Positions 43,605 through 52,664 of a stretch of 64,000 nt of DNA are shown piece after piece. Source of the DNA: Bog-473 sp963821755. Its GTDB lineage: Bacteria > Actinomycetota > Acidimicrobiia > Acidimicrobiales > RAAP-2. The position numbers and the translations under genes are program-made. Position 1 is the stretch's first letter; each line of letters starts with the position of its first letter. Below the pieces are notes generated by a model, which saw only the letters and a program-made list of their open reading frames with translations, did not search any database and was not told the DNA's origin. The stretch is from assembly GCA_963821755.1 (NCBI GenBank), contig CAWGEX010000003.1, positions 248,001-312,000 of the forward strand, written 5' to 3'.

Positions 43605-43685
43605 TCATGACAGGCCCCGAGCACCCCGGGCGGGGATCGCCCCGGATGTCACCCCCTCGGCCTACGGTGAGCGCGTGGAGAAACC

Positions 43686-43982
43686 ATGACGACTCCCAAG
43701 AGCGAGTTGGCCCGTATCGCCCAGGCGGCCGCCACCCACTCGTGGGATGTGACGGCAATTCCTTCTGCGGTGATGGCGACGCGGGAGTCGGGCCGCCTCG
43801 GAGAGCCATGGGTGGTCATGGCCACGACCACGGGTCGGGGCCTGCGGGTGTCGTTCTTCCATCCGGGCGACGCCCTCGACGCCCAAGGCGAGGAGCTGTC
43901 CGACCTGTCGGGCAATCCCCGCGAGATCGGGCGACAGCTCCGGACCATTCTCGAGGATCTGGCCGAGGGCGCAGCGGCCTGA
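43686..43982 (+). CDS. Small hypothetical protein, 98 residues
   Basis: Soluble protein without recognised domains: a helical start (SELARIAQAAATHSWDV), a beta-rich middle (PWVVMATTTGRGLRVSFFHP) and a helical end (REIGRQLRTILEDLAEG). GGAGAAACC precedes the ATG. Codon use is that of its neighbours. Convergent with menE, with 11 bp between stops. No function suggested. Confidence 0.65.
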   Translation: MTTPKSELARIAQAAATHSWDVTAIPSAVMATRESGRLGEPWVVMATTTGRGLRVSFFHPGDALDAQGEELSDLSGNPREIGRQLRTILEDLAEGAAA

Positions 43983-43993
43983 GCCCGCCGGGT

Positions 43994-45139
43994 TCAGCGC
44001 AGGTCGCGACGCCGGACCTTCCCCGAGGCAGTGCGCGGCAGCGCGGTGGTGAAGACGACTTCCTTGGGCGCGGCCCAGGGAGCCAGCGTGGTCTTGACCA
44101 GGTCCACCAGTTCTTCGGTTCCCGGTTGGCGCTGGGCCGGCACGACCCAGGCCACGACCCGTTCTCCCCACTCGGGATCGGGTCGCTTCCAGACGGCCAC
44201 CTCGGCCACGCCGCCGTGCGCGGCCAGGACCACTTCGACCGCGTCGGGCCACACCTTCTCGCCTCCGGTGACGATGACCTCGCTCACCCGACCACGTACG
44301 GCCAGTGTGCCGTCCTCGTTCACGGAGCCGGCGTCACCGGTGGCGAACCAGGTGCGTGACCCATCTGGTCCGACAACGCGCCCGTCGACCCCGTCGCGGT
44401 AGCAGCGCATGAGCATGGGGGCGCGCAGCAGGATCTCGCCTTCCTCGGTGCCGTCCTCGAAGTGGGCCAGCGCGATCTCCGCGCCGTCGAGCGGCACACC
44501 GTCGTAGACCACCCCGGAGCCGGTCTCGGTCATGCCGTAGGTGGCGACGACGTTGGGGGCCAGCCCGTCGGGGGGTCGGCTCCCGCCCAGGAGTATGCAG
44601 GTAAAGGACGCCGGGTCGATGCGGCGGAGCCCCGTGGCCACCAGCGAGACGTGAGTGGCCCCGCCGTCCCGACCAAGGCGCTCGACCACGCCGGCATCGA
44701 ATCCGGGGAGCACGGTGAGGGGCGTGTCGGTGAGCAGCGCCCGGGTCACGACCGAGAGCCCCCCGACGTGCGCCAGGGGCAGGCAGGCCAACCAGGAGTG
44801 TCGGGTGGCGTCCACGGCGAGGCGCTCCGAGGAGGCGCGGGCCGAGGCGCCGATGCCGTCATGGGTCAGCACCACGCCCCGGGGCTCACCCGAGGAACCG
44901 CTCGTGGCCACCACCAGCGCGTCGCCCTCCTCGACCCCCATCCCGTCGTCCAAGCGATGGAACTCGCCATCGGATCCCACGACCCGGGTCGGGCGCAGGG
45001 CTCGGAGGAGCGCCCGCCGGGCGGGCTCGGGCAGCCGCGGGTCGAGCGGAGCGGCGGCGTCACCGGTGTCCCATATGGCGCGCAGGGCATCGACGAAGCC
45101 CGTTCCCCCCGGCAAGTCGAGTGCAACCAGTTCAGGCAC
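43994..45139 (-). CDS. menE: o-Succinylbenzoate-CoA ligase MenE
   Basis: AMP-forming ligase that activates o-succinylbenzoate with CoA in menaquinone synthesis. 381 residues, the short actinobacterial form. Motifs: phosphate loop VVATSGSSGEPRGVVLTHDG, LACLPLAHVGGLSVV, VVATYGMTETGSG, the Asp-containing WFATGDAGSVNEDG and the catalytic lysine near the end (PRTASGKVRRRDL). Assignment to menE over other acyl-CoA ligases rests on length and on the menBAHD neighbours. GTG 45139 lies 7 nt from a -10 box shared with menB. Confidence 0.9.
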   Translation of the reverse strand: MPELVALDLPGGTGFVDALRAIWDTGDAAAPLDPRLPEPARRALLRALRPTRVVGSDGEFHRLDDGMGVEEGDALVVATSGSSGEPRGVVLTHDGIGASARASSERLAVDATRHSWLACLPLAHVGGLSVVTRALLTDTPLTVLPGFDAGVVERLGRDGGATHVSLVATGLRRIDPASFTCILLGGSRPPDGLAPNVVATYGMTETGSGVVYDGVPLDGAEIALAHFEDGTEEGEILLRAPMLMRCYRDGVDGRVVGPDGSRTWFATGDAGSVNEDGTLAVRGRVSEVIVTGGEKVWPDAVEVVLAAHGGVAEVAVWKRPDPEWGERVVAWVVPAQRQPGTEELVDLVKTTLAPWAAPKEVVFTTALPRTASGKVRRRDLR

Positions 45140-45145
45140 TGGCAG

Positions 45146-45152
45146 TAGCGTA
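45146..45152. promoter_or_regulatory. Symmetric -10 element TAGCGTA shared by menE and menB
   Basis: On the plus strand TAGCGT (45146-45151) ends 8 nt before menB GTG 45160. On the minus strand the same bases read TACGCT (45152-45147), ending 7 nt before menE GTG 45139. Both genes lack ribosome binding sites and only 20 bp separate the two start codons, so a bidirectional core promoter giving two leaderless mRNAs is predicted. Confidence 0.6.
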
Positions 45153-45159
45153 GGACGCC

Positions 45160-46050
45160 GTGCAGACCGTGGTCACCGGCAGCCCCCATGATCCCCTTGA
45201 CGACCTTCGGCCGCTTGCGGCTCCCAAATGGGAGGAAGAGGGATCCTTCACCGACATCCGCTACGAGGTGGCCGAAGGCATGGCCAAGCTGACCATCTGC
45301 CGTCCCGAGCGCCGCAACGCCTTCCGGCCCCAGACACTCTTCGAGCTGACCGATGCCTTCACCCGGGCCCGCGACAATCCGGAGGTCGGGGTCATCGTCT
45401 TGTGCGGCGAGGGCCCCGACGCCTTCTGCTCCGGGGGCGACCAGACGATCCGCGGCGACGACGGGTACATCGGCGACGACCAGGTGGGCCAGCAGGGGAT
45501 CGGGCGCCTCAATGTGCTCGATCTGCAGATCCTGATGCGTCGTATTCCCAAACCGATCATCGCCATGATCGCCGGCTACGCCATCGGTGGCGGTCATATC
45601 CTCCACCTGGTCTGTGATCTGTCCATCGCGGCCGACAACGCCCGCTTCGGACAGACCGGGCCCAAGGTCGGGAGTTTCGACGGCGGGTACGGCTCGTCAC
45701 TGTTGGCCCGTACCATCGGGCTCAAGCGGGCCAAGGAGGTCTGGTTCCTCTGCCGCCAGTACGACGCCGCCCAGGCGCTCGACTGGGGGTTGGTGAACAC
45801 CGTCGTTCCGCTTGACGACCTCGAGATGGAGACCGTTGCCTGGTGCCGCCAGATCCTCACCCTGTCACCGATCGCCTTGCGGATGATCAAGGCCGGCATG
45901 AATGCGGCCGACGACGGGCTGGCGGGCGTCCAGCAGTTGGCCGGCGACGCCACCATGCTCTTCTACATGTCGGAGGAGGGCCAGGAGGGGCGTAACGCCT
46001 TCGTCGAACACCGGGCCCCGGACTTCTCCCGCTTTCCCAAGCGGCCGTGA
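45160..46050 (+). CDS. menB: 1,4-Dihydroxy-2-naphthoyl-CoA synthase MenB
   Basis: Crotonase-fold enzyme closing the second ring of the naphthoquinone. 296 residues. AKLTICRPERRNAFRPQTL, the oxyanion and substrate motif FCSGGDQ (89-95), AGYAIGGGHILHLVCDLSIA, GQTGPKVGSFDGGYGSSLL and the C-terminal RAPDFSRFPKRP are MenB-specific. GTG 45160 is set by the -10 box; in-frame starts further down would cut the conserved N-terminus. GTGA overlap with menA. Confidence 0.96.
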   Translation: MQTVVTGSPHDPLDDLRPLAAPKWEEEGSFTDIRYEVAEGMAKLTICRPERRNAFRPQTLFELTDAFTRARDNPEVGVIVLCGEGPDAFCSGGDQTIRGDDGYIGDDQVGQQGIGRLNVLDLQILMRRIPKPIIAMIAGYAIGGGHILHLVCDLSIAADNARFGQTGPKVGSFDGGYGSSLLARTIGLKRAKEVWFLCRQYDAAQALDWGLVNTVVPLDDLEMETVAWCRQILTLSPIALRMIKAGMNAADDGLAGVQQLAGDATMLFYMSEEGQEGRNAFVEHRAPDFSRFPKRP

Positions 46051-47048
46051 CCACGCCGTGGCGGCTGTGGGTGGCTGGCGCGCGCCCCCGCACGCTTCCG
46101 GCGGCCGTCGTCCCGGTGGCGGTCGGGACCGCCGTGGGCTATTCCTCGAGCGGGCGCCTGGCCATCGTCTCCTTCCTTGGTCACCACGGCAGCCGGTCAC
46201 CTCAGTCACCTGCCGTCGTCACGGTGGTGCATCACCTCAATTGGGGCCACGCACTGTGCGCGCTGATCGTCGCCCTCTTCATTCAGATCGGGACCAATTA
46301 CGTCAACGACTATGCCGACGGGGTACGCGGCACCGATGAAGTGAGGGTCGGGCCGGTCCGGCTGGTGGCGGGCGGGTTGGCCACGGTGCGCGCCGTCAAG
46401 ATCGCCGCGCTCGTCTCCTTTGGTATCGCTGCGGCGGCCGGGCTCGTCTTGGCGGCCACCGTGAGTTGGTGGCTCATCCCGGTGGGGCTGGTGTGCGGGC
46501 TGGCCGGATGGGCGTACACCGGTGGCCCCAAGCCCTACGGCTACTTCGGTCTGGGTGAGGTCTTCGTCTTCATTTTCTTTGGGCTGGTGGCCACGGCTGG
46601 CTCCGCCTATGTCCAGCACGCCCCCTTCAGCGTGGCCAACGGCTCGAGCATCTACAGCTACCACTTCGATTGGGCCTACCCGCTGTGGGCTGGCATACCG
46701 GTGGGCCTGCTGGCGGTGGCGCTGCTCGAGGCCAACAACATGCGCGACATCGAAACGGACACCGTGGCCGGCAAGCGAACCGTGGCCGTGCGGCTGGGTC
46801 GCCGCAGGGCCGGGCTGCTCTACGTGACCTTGCTCATGGTCGCGGCGGTGTCCATCGGCGTCCTGCACCGTTGGAACGCCTGGGCCTTGTTGGGTTTGGC
46901 GGCGCTCCCCTTGGCCGTCTACCCGATCGGGCTCGCCCTGGGTGAACGAAAGGGCAAGCAGCTCCTCCCGCTCCTCGGGGCCACGGCGCGTCTCCAGATC
47001 GGCGCCGGCCTCTTCCTTACGGCGGGGATTGTGGCGGGGTCGATATGA
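46047..47048 (+). CDS. menA: 1,4-Dihydroxy-2-naphthoate polyprenyltransferase MenA
   Basis: UbiA-superfamily membrane prenyltransferase that joins the polyprenyl tail to dihydroxynaphthoate. 333 residues, about nine helices. The two Asp-rich motifs are NDYADGVRGTD (87-97) and NNMRDIETD (around 228-236). RPRTLPAAVVPVAVGTAVGY is the usual start. GTG 46047 overlaps the menB stop. Its 3' end overlaps the end of the opposing menH-like gene by 32 bp. Confidence 0.95.
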   Translation: MTTPWRLWVAGARPRTLPAAVVPVAVGTAVGYSSSGRLAIVSFLGHHGSRSPQSPAVVTVVHHLNWGHALCALIVALFIQIGTNYVNDYADGVRGTDEVRVGPVRLVAGGLATVRAVKIAALVSFGIAAAAGLVLAATVSWWLIPVGLVCGLAGWAYTGGPKPYGYFGLGEVFVFIFFGLVATAGSAYVQHAPFSVANGSSIYSYHFDWAYPLWAGIPVGLLAVALLEANNMRDIETDTVAGKRTVAVRLGRRRAGLLYVTLLMVAAVSIGVLHRWNAWALLGLAALPLAVYPIGLALGERKGKQLLPLLGATARLQIGAGLFLTAGIVAGSI

Positions 47049-47814
47049 GCGGCGTGAGGGCCAGCCAGTGACGGATCAGGCGGGCCGTCGTGGCCGGCTG
47101 GGCCAGGTGCACGGCGTGACCCCCACCGGGGATCAAGGTGGCCACGCCGTCGGGCAGTTGGCGGGCCAGCCGAAGCGCATGGGCACTGAAGCGATCGTCG
47201 TCGGTTCCGGCCAGTGCCAGGACGGGTGCCTTCACGGCGCCAAGGTCACCCCACCGGGGTTCCTGGGTCCCGGTCCCGGCCAGGCGCAGGCTCGAGGCCA
47301 GGCCAACGGCGCTGTTGCGACGGCGCTCGTCCCACTGTGCCGACTGGCCCAGTCGGGCGAACATCGGACCGCGGACCCAGCGCTCGAGGAACGCGTCCAC
47401 ATCGCCCGACGCCTCCAAGGCGGCCGCCGTCGCCTCGTCCGCTTCCCGCCGGGCCCGGCGCGCCGCCTCATCCTCGATGCCGGCGGTGCCGCCGATGAGC
47501 ACCACGCGGCCGAGAGCGAGATCGCCGTCGATGGCCACATGGAGAGCCACCCGGGCACCGAGGGAGTAACCCAGCAGATCAGTGGGGGCGTCGCCGACGG
47601 TGGCCCTGACGGCCTCGGACACCAGCGCGGCGGTCGCCGGAAGATCGGCCCGCACCTCGTCCGAGCCGGCATGTCCGGGCAGGTCGATGCCGATCAGCGT
47701 GCGGTCCTCCGCCATCAGATCGCCGAAGGCACCCCACAAGCGGGCAGTCTGGGTGAATCCGTGGAGAAGGGCCAATGGTGGCCCGGACCCACGCACCTCG
47801 ACATGGAGCGGCAC
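47017..47814 (-). CDS. menH: Alpha/beta hydrolase, probable MenH (SHCHC synthase)
   Basis: 265 residues. LALLHGFTQTARLW carries the oxyanion loop, the nucleophile elbow is GYSLGARVAL (Ser84), with LAGTDDDRF for the acid and GGGHAVHLAQP for the histidine. MenH removes pyruvate from the SEPHCHC intermediate after MenD. The name depends on the flanking menA and menD; by sequence alone it is an alpha/beta hydrolase. GTG 47814 is 5 bp from the divergent menD start, so each promoter would lie inside the other gene. Confidence 0.82.
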   Translation of the reverse strand: MPLHVEVRGSGPPLALLHGFTQTARLWGAFGDLMAEDRTLIGIDLPGHAGSDEVRADLPATAALVSEAVRATVGDAPTDLLGYSLGARVALHVAIDGDLALGRVVLIGGTAGIEDEAARRARREADEATAAALEASGDVDAFLERWVRGPMFARLGQSAQWDERRRNSAVGLASSLRLAGTGTQEPRWGDLGAVKAPVLALAGTDDDRFSAHALRLARQLPDGVATLIPGGGHAVHLAQPATTARLIRHWLALTPLISTPPQSPP

Positions 47815-47819
47815 GGCTG

Positions 47820-49476
47820 ATGAGCGTACAGGCCACCTTTGCCGCCACCCTGGTGGATGAGTGGGTGCGTGCCGGCGTCACCGAGGCCGTCGTCTGCCCG
47901 GGCTCGCGGTCGACGCCGCTGGCCCTGGCGCTGGCGGCGCGCTCGGAGGTGCGTCTCCACGTCAAGCTGGACGAACGCAGCGCCGCCTTCTACGCCATCG
48001 GACTGTCCCTGGCCACCGGTGTCCCGACCGTCGTCTGTACCACGAGCGGCACGGCGGCGGCGGAGCTGCACCCGGCCGTGGTCGAAGCCCACCAAGGACG
48101 AGTGCCGCTCATCGTGTGCACGGCGGACCGCCCACCCGAGCTCCAGCACGTCGGGGCGTCACAGACGATCGACCAGATCGGGCTGTTCACCACCGCGACG
48201 CGATGGGCCTGTGCCCCCGGCGTGCCCGAGCCGGACCAGCACGCCTCATGGCGGCCGCTCGGGGCTCGGGCCTTCGCCGAAGCGTGTTGGGGACCTCTGG
48301 GCCCGGGACCGGTCCACCTCAATCTGGCCTTTCGGGACCCCTTGATCGGTGACGCCGGCCCCCTGCCGGGGGGCGTTGGCCCGACCCTGGTGCGCCCGGA
48401 TCCACCCACCCTCCCGCTGGCTGGGGCGCTCGCCCGGGCGCTGGCCGGGCGAGGCGTCATCGTCGCCGGCGGTGGTGCCACGCTTCACCCCGCCCGACTG
48501 CTCGAGCTGAGCCGGCGGCTCGGATGGCCCGTCCTGGCCGATCCCCGTTCGGGGTGCCGGATGGAAGGAACCATCGCCGCGGCTGATGCCATCGTGCGGA
48601 CCGGCCCGCCGTTGGCCGAGGCGGTGGTGTTGCTCGGAACACCTTGGCTCTCCAAGGAGGTGGCTGACTACGTCGCTCGCTGCGCCGCCGAAGGTGCCCA
48701 CGTCGCGGCCGTCGACCCTTGGTGGCAGTGGACCGATCCTTCACACGTCGTGAGTGAGTTCTACCGGAGCCACGGGGATGCGTGGGTCGAGGCCGCATGG
48801 CGCGACGAACGCGGCGAGCGATCCCGAGTGGCTGCCGCTGTGGCAATCGATGGAGGTCGCGGCTCAGGGGGCCATTGACGGTGCGCTGGGCCACGATCTC
48901 AGTGAACCGATGGTGGCGCGGGCGCTGTTCCGCCGGGCCGCGCTGCTCGATGCGGGCATCATGGTGGCGGCCTCAATGCCCATGCGCGATCTGGAGTGGT
49001 TCGCCCCGACCCTCCCGATTCCACCGGTCGTGCGGGCCAACCGGGGTGCCAACGGGATCGATGGCGTGGTCTCGACGGCGCTGGGGATCGCCGCCACCGG
49101 ACGGCGCACCTTCGCCCTGCTGGGTGATCTCGCTTTCCTGCACGACGTATCCGGCCTGGTGAACTTCTCCGACCTGCCCTGCACCCTTGTCGTCATGGAC
49201 AACGGGGGAGGGGGAATCTTCTCGTTCCTCCCTCAGGCGGCCGCCGTGGAAACCGAGCGATTCGAGTTGCTCTTCGGCACTCCCCCGACATCCGATGTTG
49301 GCAATGTGGCGCGGGGCTTCGGTCTCTCCGTCTGCGAAGTGGCAACCGTGTCCGAGCTCGAGGCCGCCCTCAATGATGCCGCCCCGGCGCTGATCCGGGT
49401 CGAGGTGCCCGGACGGGCGGAGAACGTCGCCCTTCACGAATCCATCAACCGGGCGGTCCGGCTCGCGCTGGCTTGA
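47820..49476 (+). CDS. menD: SEPHCHC synthase MenD (one frameshift)
   Basis: Thiamine-diphosphate enzyme joining isochorismate and 2-oxoglutarate. N-terminal FAATLVDEWVRAGVTEAVVC, PGSRSTPLALALAARSEVRL and TSGTAAAELHPAVVEAHQG, and C-terminal ANRGANGIDGVVSTALGIAA plus the ThDP-binding GDLAFLHDVSGL to MDNGGGGIFSFLPQ are all MenD-specific. The frame changes at the GG at 48813-48814; deleting one G joins AAWRDER to ASDPEWLPLWQ for about 551 residues, the family length. As an otherwise intact core gene, it is the best test of whether the frameshifts in this sequence are real. Confidence 0.88.
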
Positions 49477-49535
49477 AGGCCGCCCAGGGCGTCGGCGTGA
49501 CGACGCGACCGGCTGGCCGAGCCCGTGGGCAGCGC

Positions 49536-50828
49536 TCAGCGGTAACGGTCCGCCCCGACCCACGTCCCATGACTGCGGAAGGGCAAACCGGCCGGCAGGT
49601 GGATGACCGCCTGGGGAGCGCGACGCCCGAACGAAGACGCATCGAGCACGTAGATGTCACTGGCCGCCCGGGTGGCGTCGTAGACCACGGTCAGCAGCCA
49701 TCCTTCGTCGTCACCCTCCCCATCGGCGGCCCGGACGAACAGGGGCTCGCTCGCCACTCGATACTCGCCGGGGCTCCAAGACCGCACCTCGTCCCGCGCC
49801 ACGTCGATCATGACCAAACCGAGATGGTCGACGTCGCCGACTTCGACGCTGCCGGCCGCCGCCGGCGCCACCTCGACGCCGTACCCGTGGCGGAACCGGG
49901 CGCCTTCGCACAGGGGATCCGCCTGCACGTACTCGACCATCCGGTCATCGACCTGGGCCTGCTCACACGTGGTGCCTTCGATACGCCACCGTTCGAGCAC
50001 GCCGAGCCCACCGCCGATCAGGCTTTCCCCGATCCCGGCCCGCCCGACCACCGAGGACGCTCGGTCGAAGGGCTGGCCCGACTCGGGCACCGGATAGCGA
50101 ACCACGTGCATCACAATGGCCCCACCGGTCCTGCCACTCCCCCCAGTCCCGCCCTTGCCACCGCCGCCCTCTTCGTCGTAGGCCCCCAACACGTGGGTCA
50201 CCAGACAGGGATCCTGACGGATCCACCGGACATCGGTTCCATCCCCGGTGCGGTCAACCACGCCGATCCAACCCTCGGCCCCCGGCGTCCAGCGAAAGGG
50301 GACCGCGACGCCGTCGTCTGCCAGGTCCTCGCCGTACGCGGTGGGCGACTCCATGAAGACCACATGGCCGTGGGTCACGCCGATGTCGTGCTGCCACGTC
50401 GCCCGCTCGAGCACCACTCCTTGATAATGCGCCAGCGCTCCCGTCGCATCCCATTCCCCGATGCGCAAGACCGGCGACGACGTCTCCGTGCCCGGCTCGA
50501 CGCCGAACAGCACCCGGCCCCCGGTGACCGAATCCCGATGGACATGCGAGGCGATGGGCCGGCTCAAGCCACCGTCGAACTCCTCGGGCTCGAGAGCCCG
50601 GGAGAAGCGTTGCGGGAGGCCCGTCTCGGCCAGGGCCAGGAGCGATCCGGCGTGCCAGAACACGTTGGCGTCGGCTTCCGAAGATCCCGTCACGTACGAC
50701 ACGGCGGCCCCGTCCCGCAGCTCAATGGCATGGAGCGCCCCGGCCGCCTCGCTCCCGGGCCCGACCCGCACCAGGGTCCCCTGCAGGTCCGGCGGCAGCA
50801 CACCGTCCATCGGCAACGGCGGGTTCAT
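49536..50828 (-). CDS. Carotenoid oxygenase family protein
   Basis: RPE65-type beta-propeller dioxygenase cleaving carotenoid or apocarotenoid double bonds with Fe(II). 430 residues. Candidate iron-binding histidines are in IASHVHRDSVTG, WQHDIGVTHGHVVF, LVTHVLGAYDE and, at the end, FRSHGTWVG. LQGTLVRVGPGSEA at the N-terminus is typical. A Gly-rich insert (EEGGGGKGGTGGSGRTGG) is likely a flexible loop. ATG 50828 lies 9 nt from a -10 box. Substrate not predictable; adjacent menaquinone genes do not explain it. Confidence 0.9.
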   Translation of the reverse strand: MNPPLPMDGVLPPDLQGTLVRVGPGSEAAGALHAIELRDGAAVSYVTGSSEADANVFWHAGSLLALAETGLPQRFSRALEPEEFDGGLSRPIASHVHRDSVTGGRVLFGVEPGTETSSPVLRIGEWDATGALAHYQGVVLERATWQHDIGVTHGHVVFMESPTAYGEDLADDGVAVPFRWTPGAEGWIGVVDRTGDGTDVRWIRQDPCLVTHVLGAYDEEGGGGKGGTGGSGRTGGAIVMHVVRYPVPESGQPFDRASSVVGRAGIGESLIGGGLGVLERWRIEGTTCEQAQVDDRMVEYVQADPLCEGARFRHGYGVEVAPAAAGSVEVGDVDHLGLVMIDVARDEVRSWSPGEYRVASEPLFVRAADGEGDDEGWLLTVVYDATRAASDIYVLDASSFGRRAPQAVIHLPAGLPFRSHGTWVGADRYR

Positions 50829-50837
50829 GGGGCGCCC

Positions 50838-50843
50838 AGGTTA
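50838..50843 (-). promoter_or_regulatory. -10 box TAACCT for the carotenoid oxygenase gene
   Basis: TAnnnT on the minus strand, 9 nt before ATG 50828; predicted leaderless or near-leaderless. It lies in the 38-bp gap before tyrS. Confidence 0.45.
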
Positions 50844-50866
50844 CCGGCGTATGGCAAGGTTGGATC

Positions 50867-52132
50867 ATGCCCACGCTCTCGGAGGACCTCGTCTTTCGCG
50901 GCTTGATCCATCAGGTGACGGACCCCGCTCTTCCCTCCCGACTCGACGCGGGGGGCCTCACCGTCTACATCGGCTTCGACCCGACCGCCGACAGCCTGCA
51001 CGTGGGCAACCTGCTCCAACTCTGCACCCTGCGCCGTTTCCAACTGGCCGGCCATCGGCCCATCGCCCTGGCCGGAGGGGGAACCGGGCTGATCGGGGAC
51101 CCGGGTGGCAAGACGGACGAACGGGCCATGTTGACCCGGGAGGTGCTCGACGCCTACCTCGACGGCATCCGACCCCAGCTGGGCCAATTCCTCGACCTCT
51201 CCGACGCCCTCCTCCTGGACAACAGCGTCTGGCTCAGCACCATCACGACCATCGAATTCCTGCGCGACGTGGGGAAGCACTTCACCGTCAATCAGATGGT
51301 GGCCAAGGATTCGGTCCGGTCCCGCTTCGAGCGTCCGGACCAGGGCATCTCCTACACCGAGTTCAGTTACATGCTGTTGCAGGCCTACGACTTCCTGCGC
51401 CTGCACCAGGACCATGGCTGCGATCTCCAGATGGGGGGCAGCGACCAGTGGGGCAACATCACCATGGGGATCGATTTGATCCGCAAGGTCTGTCAGGACG
51501 AGGTGTGGGGCCTGACCACGCCGCTCGTGCTCAAGGCGGACGGGACCAAGTTCGGCAAGACCGAGATCGGGACGGTCTGGCTCGATCCGGCGCGCACCAG
51601 CCCCTACGCCATGTACCAGTTCCTCTTCAACTCACCCGACGACGTGGTCGGGTCCTACCTCCGCTTCTTCACGTTCCTCTCCCACGAGGAGATCGAGGCC
51701 CTCGATGCCGAGACGGCGGACCACCCGGAGCGACGGGCCGCCCAGCGGGCCCTGGCCCGTTCCGTGGTCGGGCTGGTGCATGGTGACGACGAAGTGAAAA
51801 AGGCGGAAGCGGCCGCCGACGCCCTCTTCACCGACGCGATCGCCGAGCTGACCGAGGAGATGTTGCTAGCGGCCACCGAGGACGCGCCCACTACCGAGAG
51901 GCCACGCGCCGAGCTCGCTGACGGCCTGTCATTGGTGGAGGCCCTCAGCCACGCCGAGCTGGTCGCCTCCCGGTCAGAAGCCCGCCGGACCATCGAGGGT
52001 GGGGGTGTGTACGTCAACAACCAGCGCCAATCCGATCTGGAACGGCAGCTCAGGACTCCGGACCTCCTCCATGACCGTTACATCCTGTTGCGCAAAGGCA
52101 AGCGCGAGGTGCACGTCCTGCGCTTCAAATGA
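50867..52132 (+). CDS. tyrS: Tyrosyl-tRNA synthetase
   Basis: Class I synthetase charging tRNA-Tyr, 421 residues. GFDPTADSLHVGNLL has the HIGH-equivalent HVGN (45-48); GGGTGLIGDPGGKTDER and LQMGGSDQWGNIT form the tyrosine and ATP site; KMSKS is KFGKT (228-232). A C-terminal S4 RNA-binding domain (SRSEARRTIEGGGVYVNNQR) ends the protein. Normal bacterial length. ATG 50867 with a weak AAGG site; no nearby T-box-type leader in the 38 bp available. Confidence 0.97.
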   Translation: MPTLSEDLVFRGLIHQVTDPALPSRLDAGGLTVYIGFDPTADSLHVGNLLQLCTLRRFQLAGHRPIALAGGGTGLIGDPGGKTDERAMLTREVLDAYLDGIRPQLGQFLDLSDALLLDNSVWLSTITTIEFLRDVGKHFTVNQMVAKDSVRSRFERPDQGISYTEFSYMLLQAYDFLRLHQDHGCDLQMGGSDQWGNITMGIDLIRKVCQDEVWGLTTPLVLKADGTKFGKTEIGTVWLDPARTSPYAMYQFLFNSPDDVVGSYLRFFTFLSHEEIEALDAETADHPERRAAQRALARSVVGLVHGDDEVKKAEAAADALFTDAIAELTEEMLLAATEDAPTTERPRAELADGLSLVEALSHAELVASRSEARRTIEGGGVYVNNQRQSDLERQLRTPDLLHDRYILLRKGKREVHVLRFK

Positions 52133-52148
52133 GCGGCCACACCACCGC

Positions 52149-52664
52149 ATGAGTCGCCCCCAGGCGACAAGAGGCCTTCGGGTCGCCGCCCTCCTGCTGG
52201 TCGTGGCGGTCGCGGCCACGTCATGTGCCGGCCAGGATCAGCAGGGGTCACCGGCCCACCGGATGTCCGTATGGGTCCTCGGCACCGGGCTGGGTGGGGA
52301 CATCGGGACCCTGAACGCCGACAATGCTCGGGTGTCGCTCGACGTGCCCAATGGCACCGGTGCCGTCCATGCTGCTTGCGGCACGATCGAAGTCGATGCC
52401 GACATGGCCAACGGCGAACTCCCGTCTCCCGATGCGCAGGTCACCGACTGGCTGTCGACGGCCTATGGGCTGGAGGGCACGGCGGGGACGCAGTGCTACA
52501 ACGCCGGCGCAACCAACACCGAGCTGTTGGCCCAATCAGCGCGCAACACCGCCAAGGCCCATGCGCTGTTCCAGCGAGCCTTGATCCGGATCCAGTCCAT
52601 CATCGGCAAACCGGTTGCCACCACGACGACCACGGACAACGCAACGGGAGGGATCTTCGGGTGA
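52149..52664 (+). CDS. Putative lipoprotein, 171 residues
   Basis: Secreted lipid-anchored protein of unknown role. A signal peptide with Arg-rich start and a helix (RVAALLLVVAVAATSC) ends in a lipobox at Cys26, a likely substrate of the LspA encoded upstream in the window. The mature part is small: VWVLGTGLGGDIGTLNADNA with one cysteine pair (HAACGTIE; AGTQCYNAG), then a helical stretch and a Thr/Asp tail ending TGGIFG. The stop lies in the first copy of a 29-bp tandem duplication. Confidence 0.78.
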   Translation: MSRPQATRGLRVAALLLVVAVAATSCAGQDQQGSPAHRMSVWVLGTGLGGDIGTLNADNARVSLDVPNGTGAVHAACGTIEVDADMANGELPSPDAQVTDWLSTAYGLEGTAGTQCYNAGATNTELLAQSARNTAKAHALFQRALIRIQSIIGKPVATTTTTDNATGGIFG

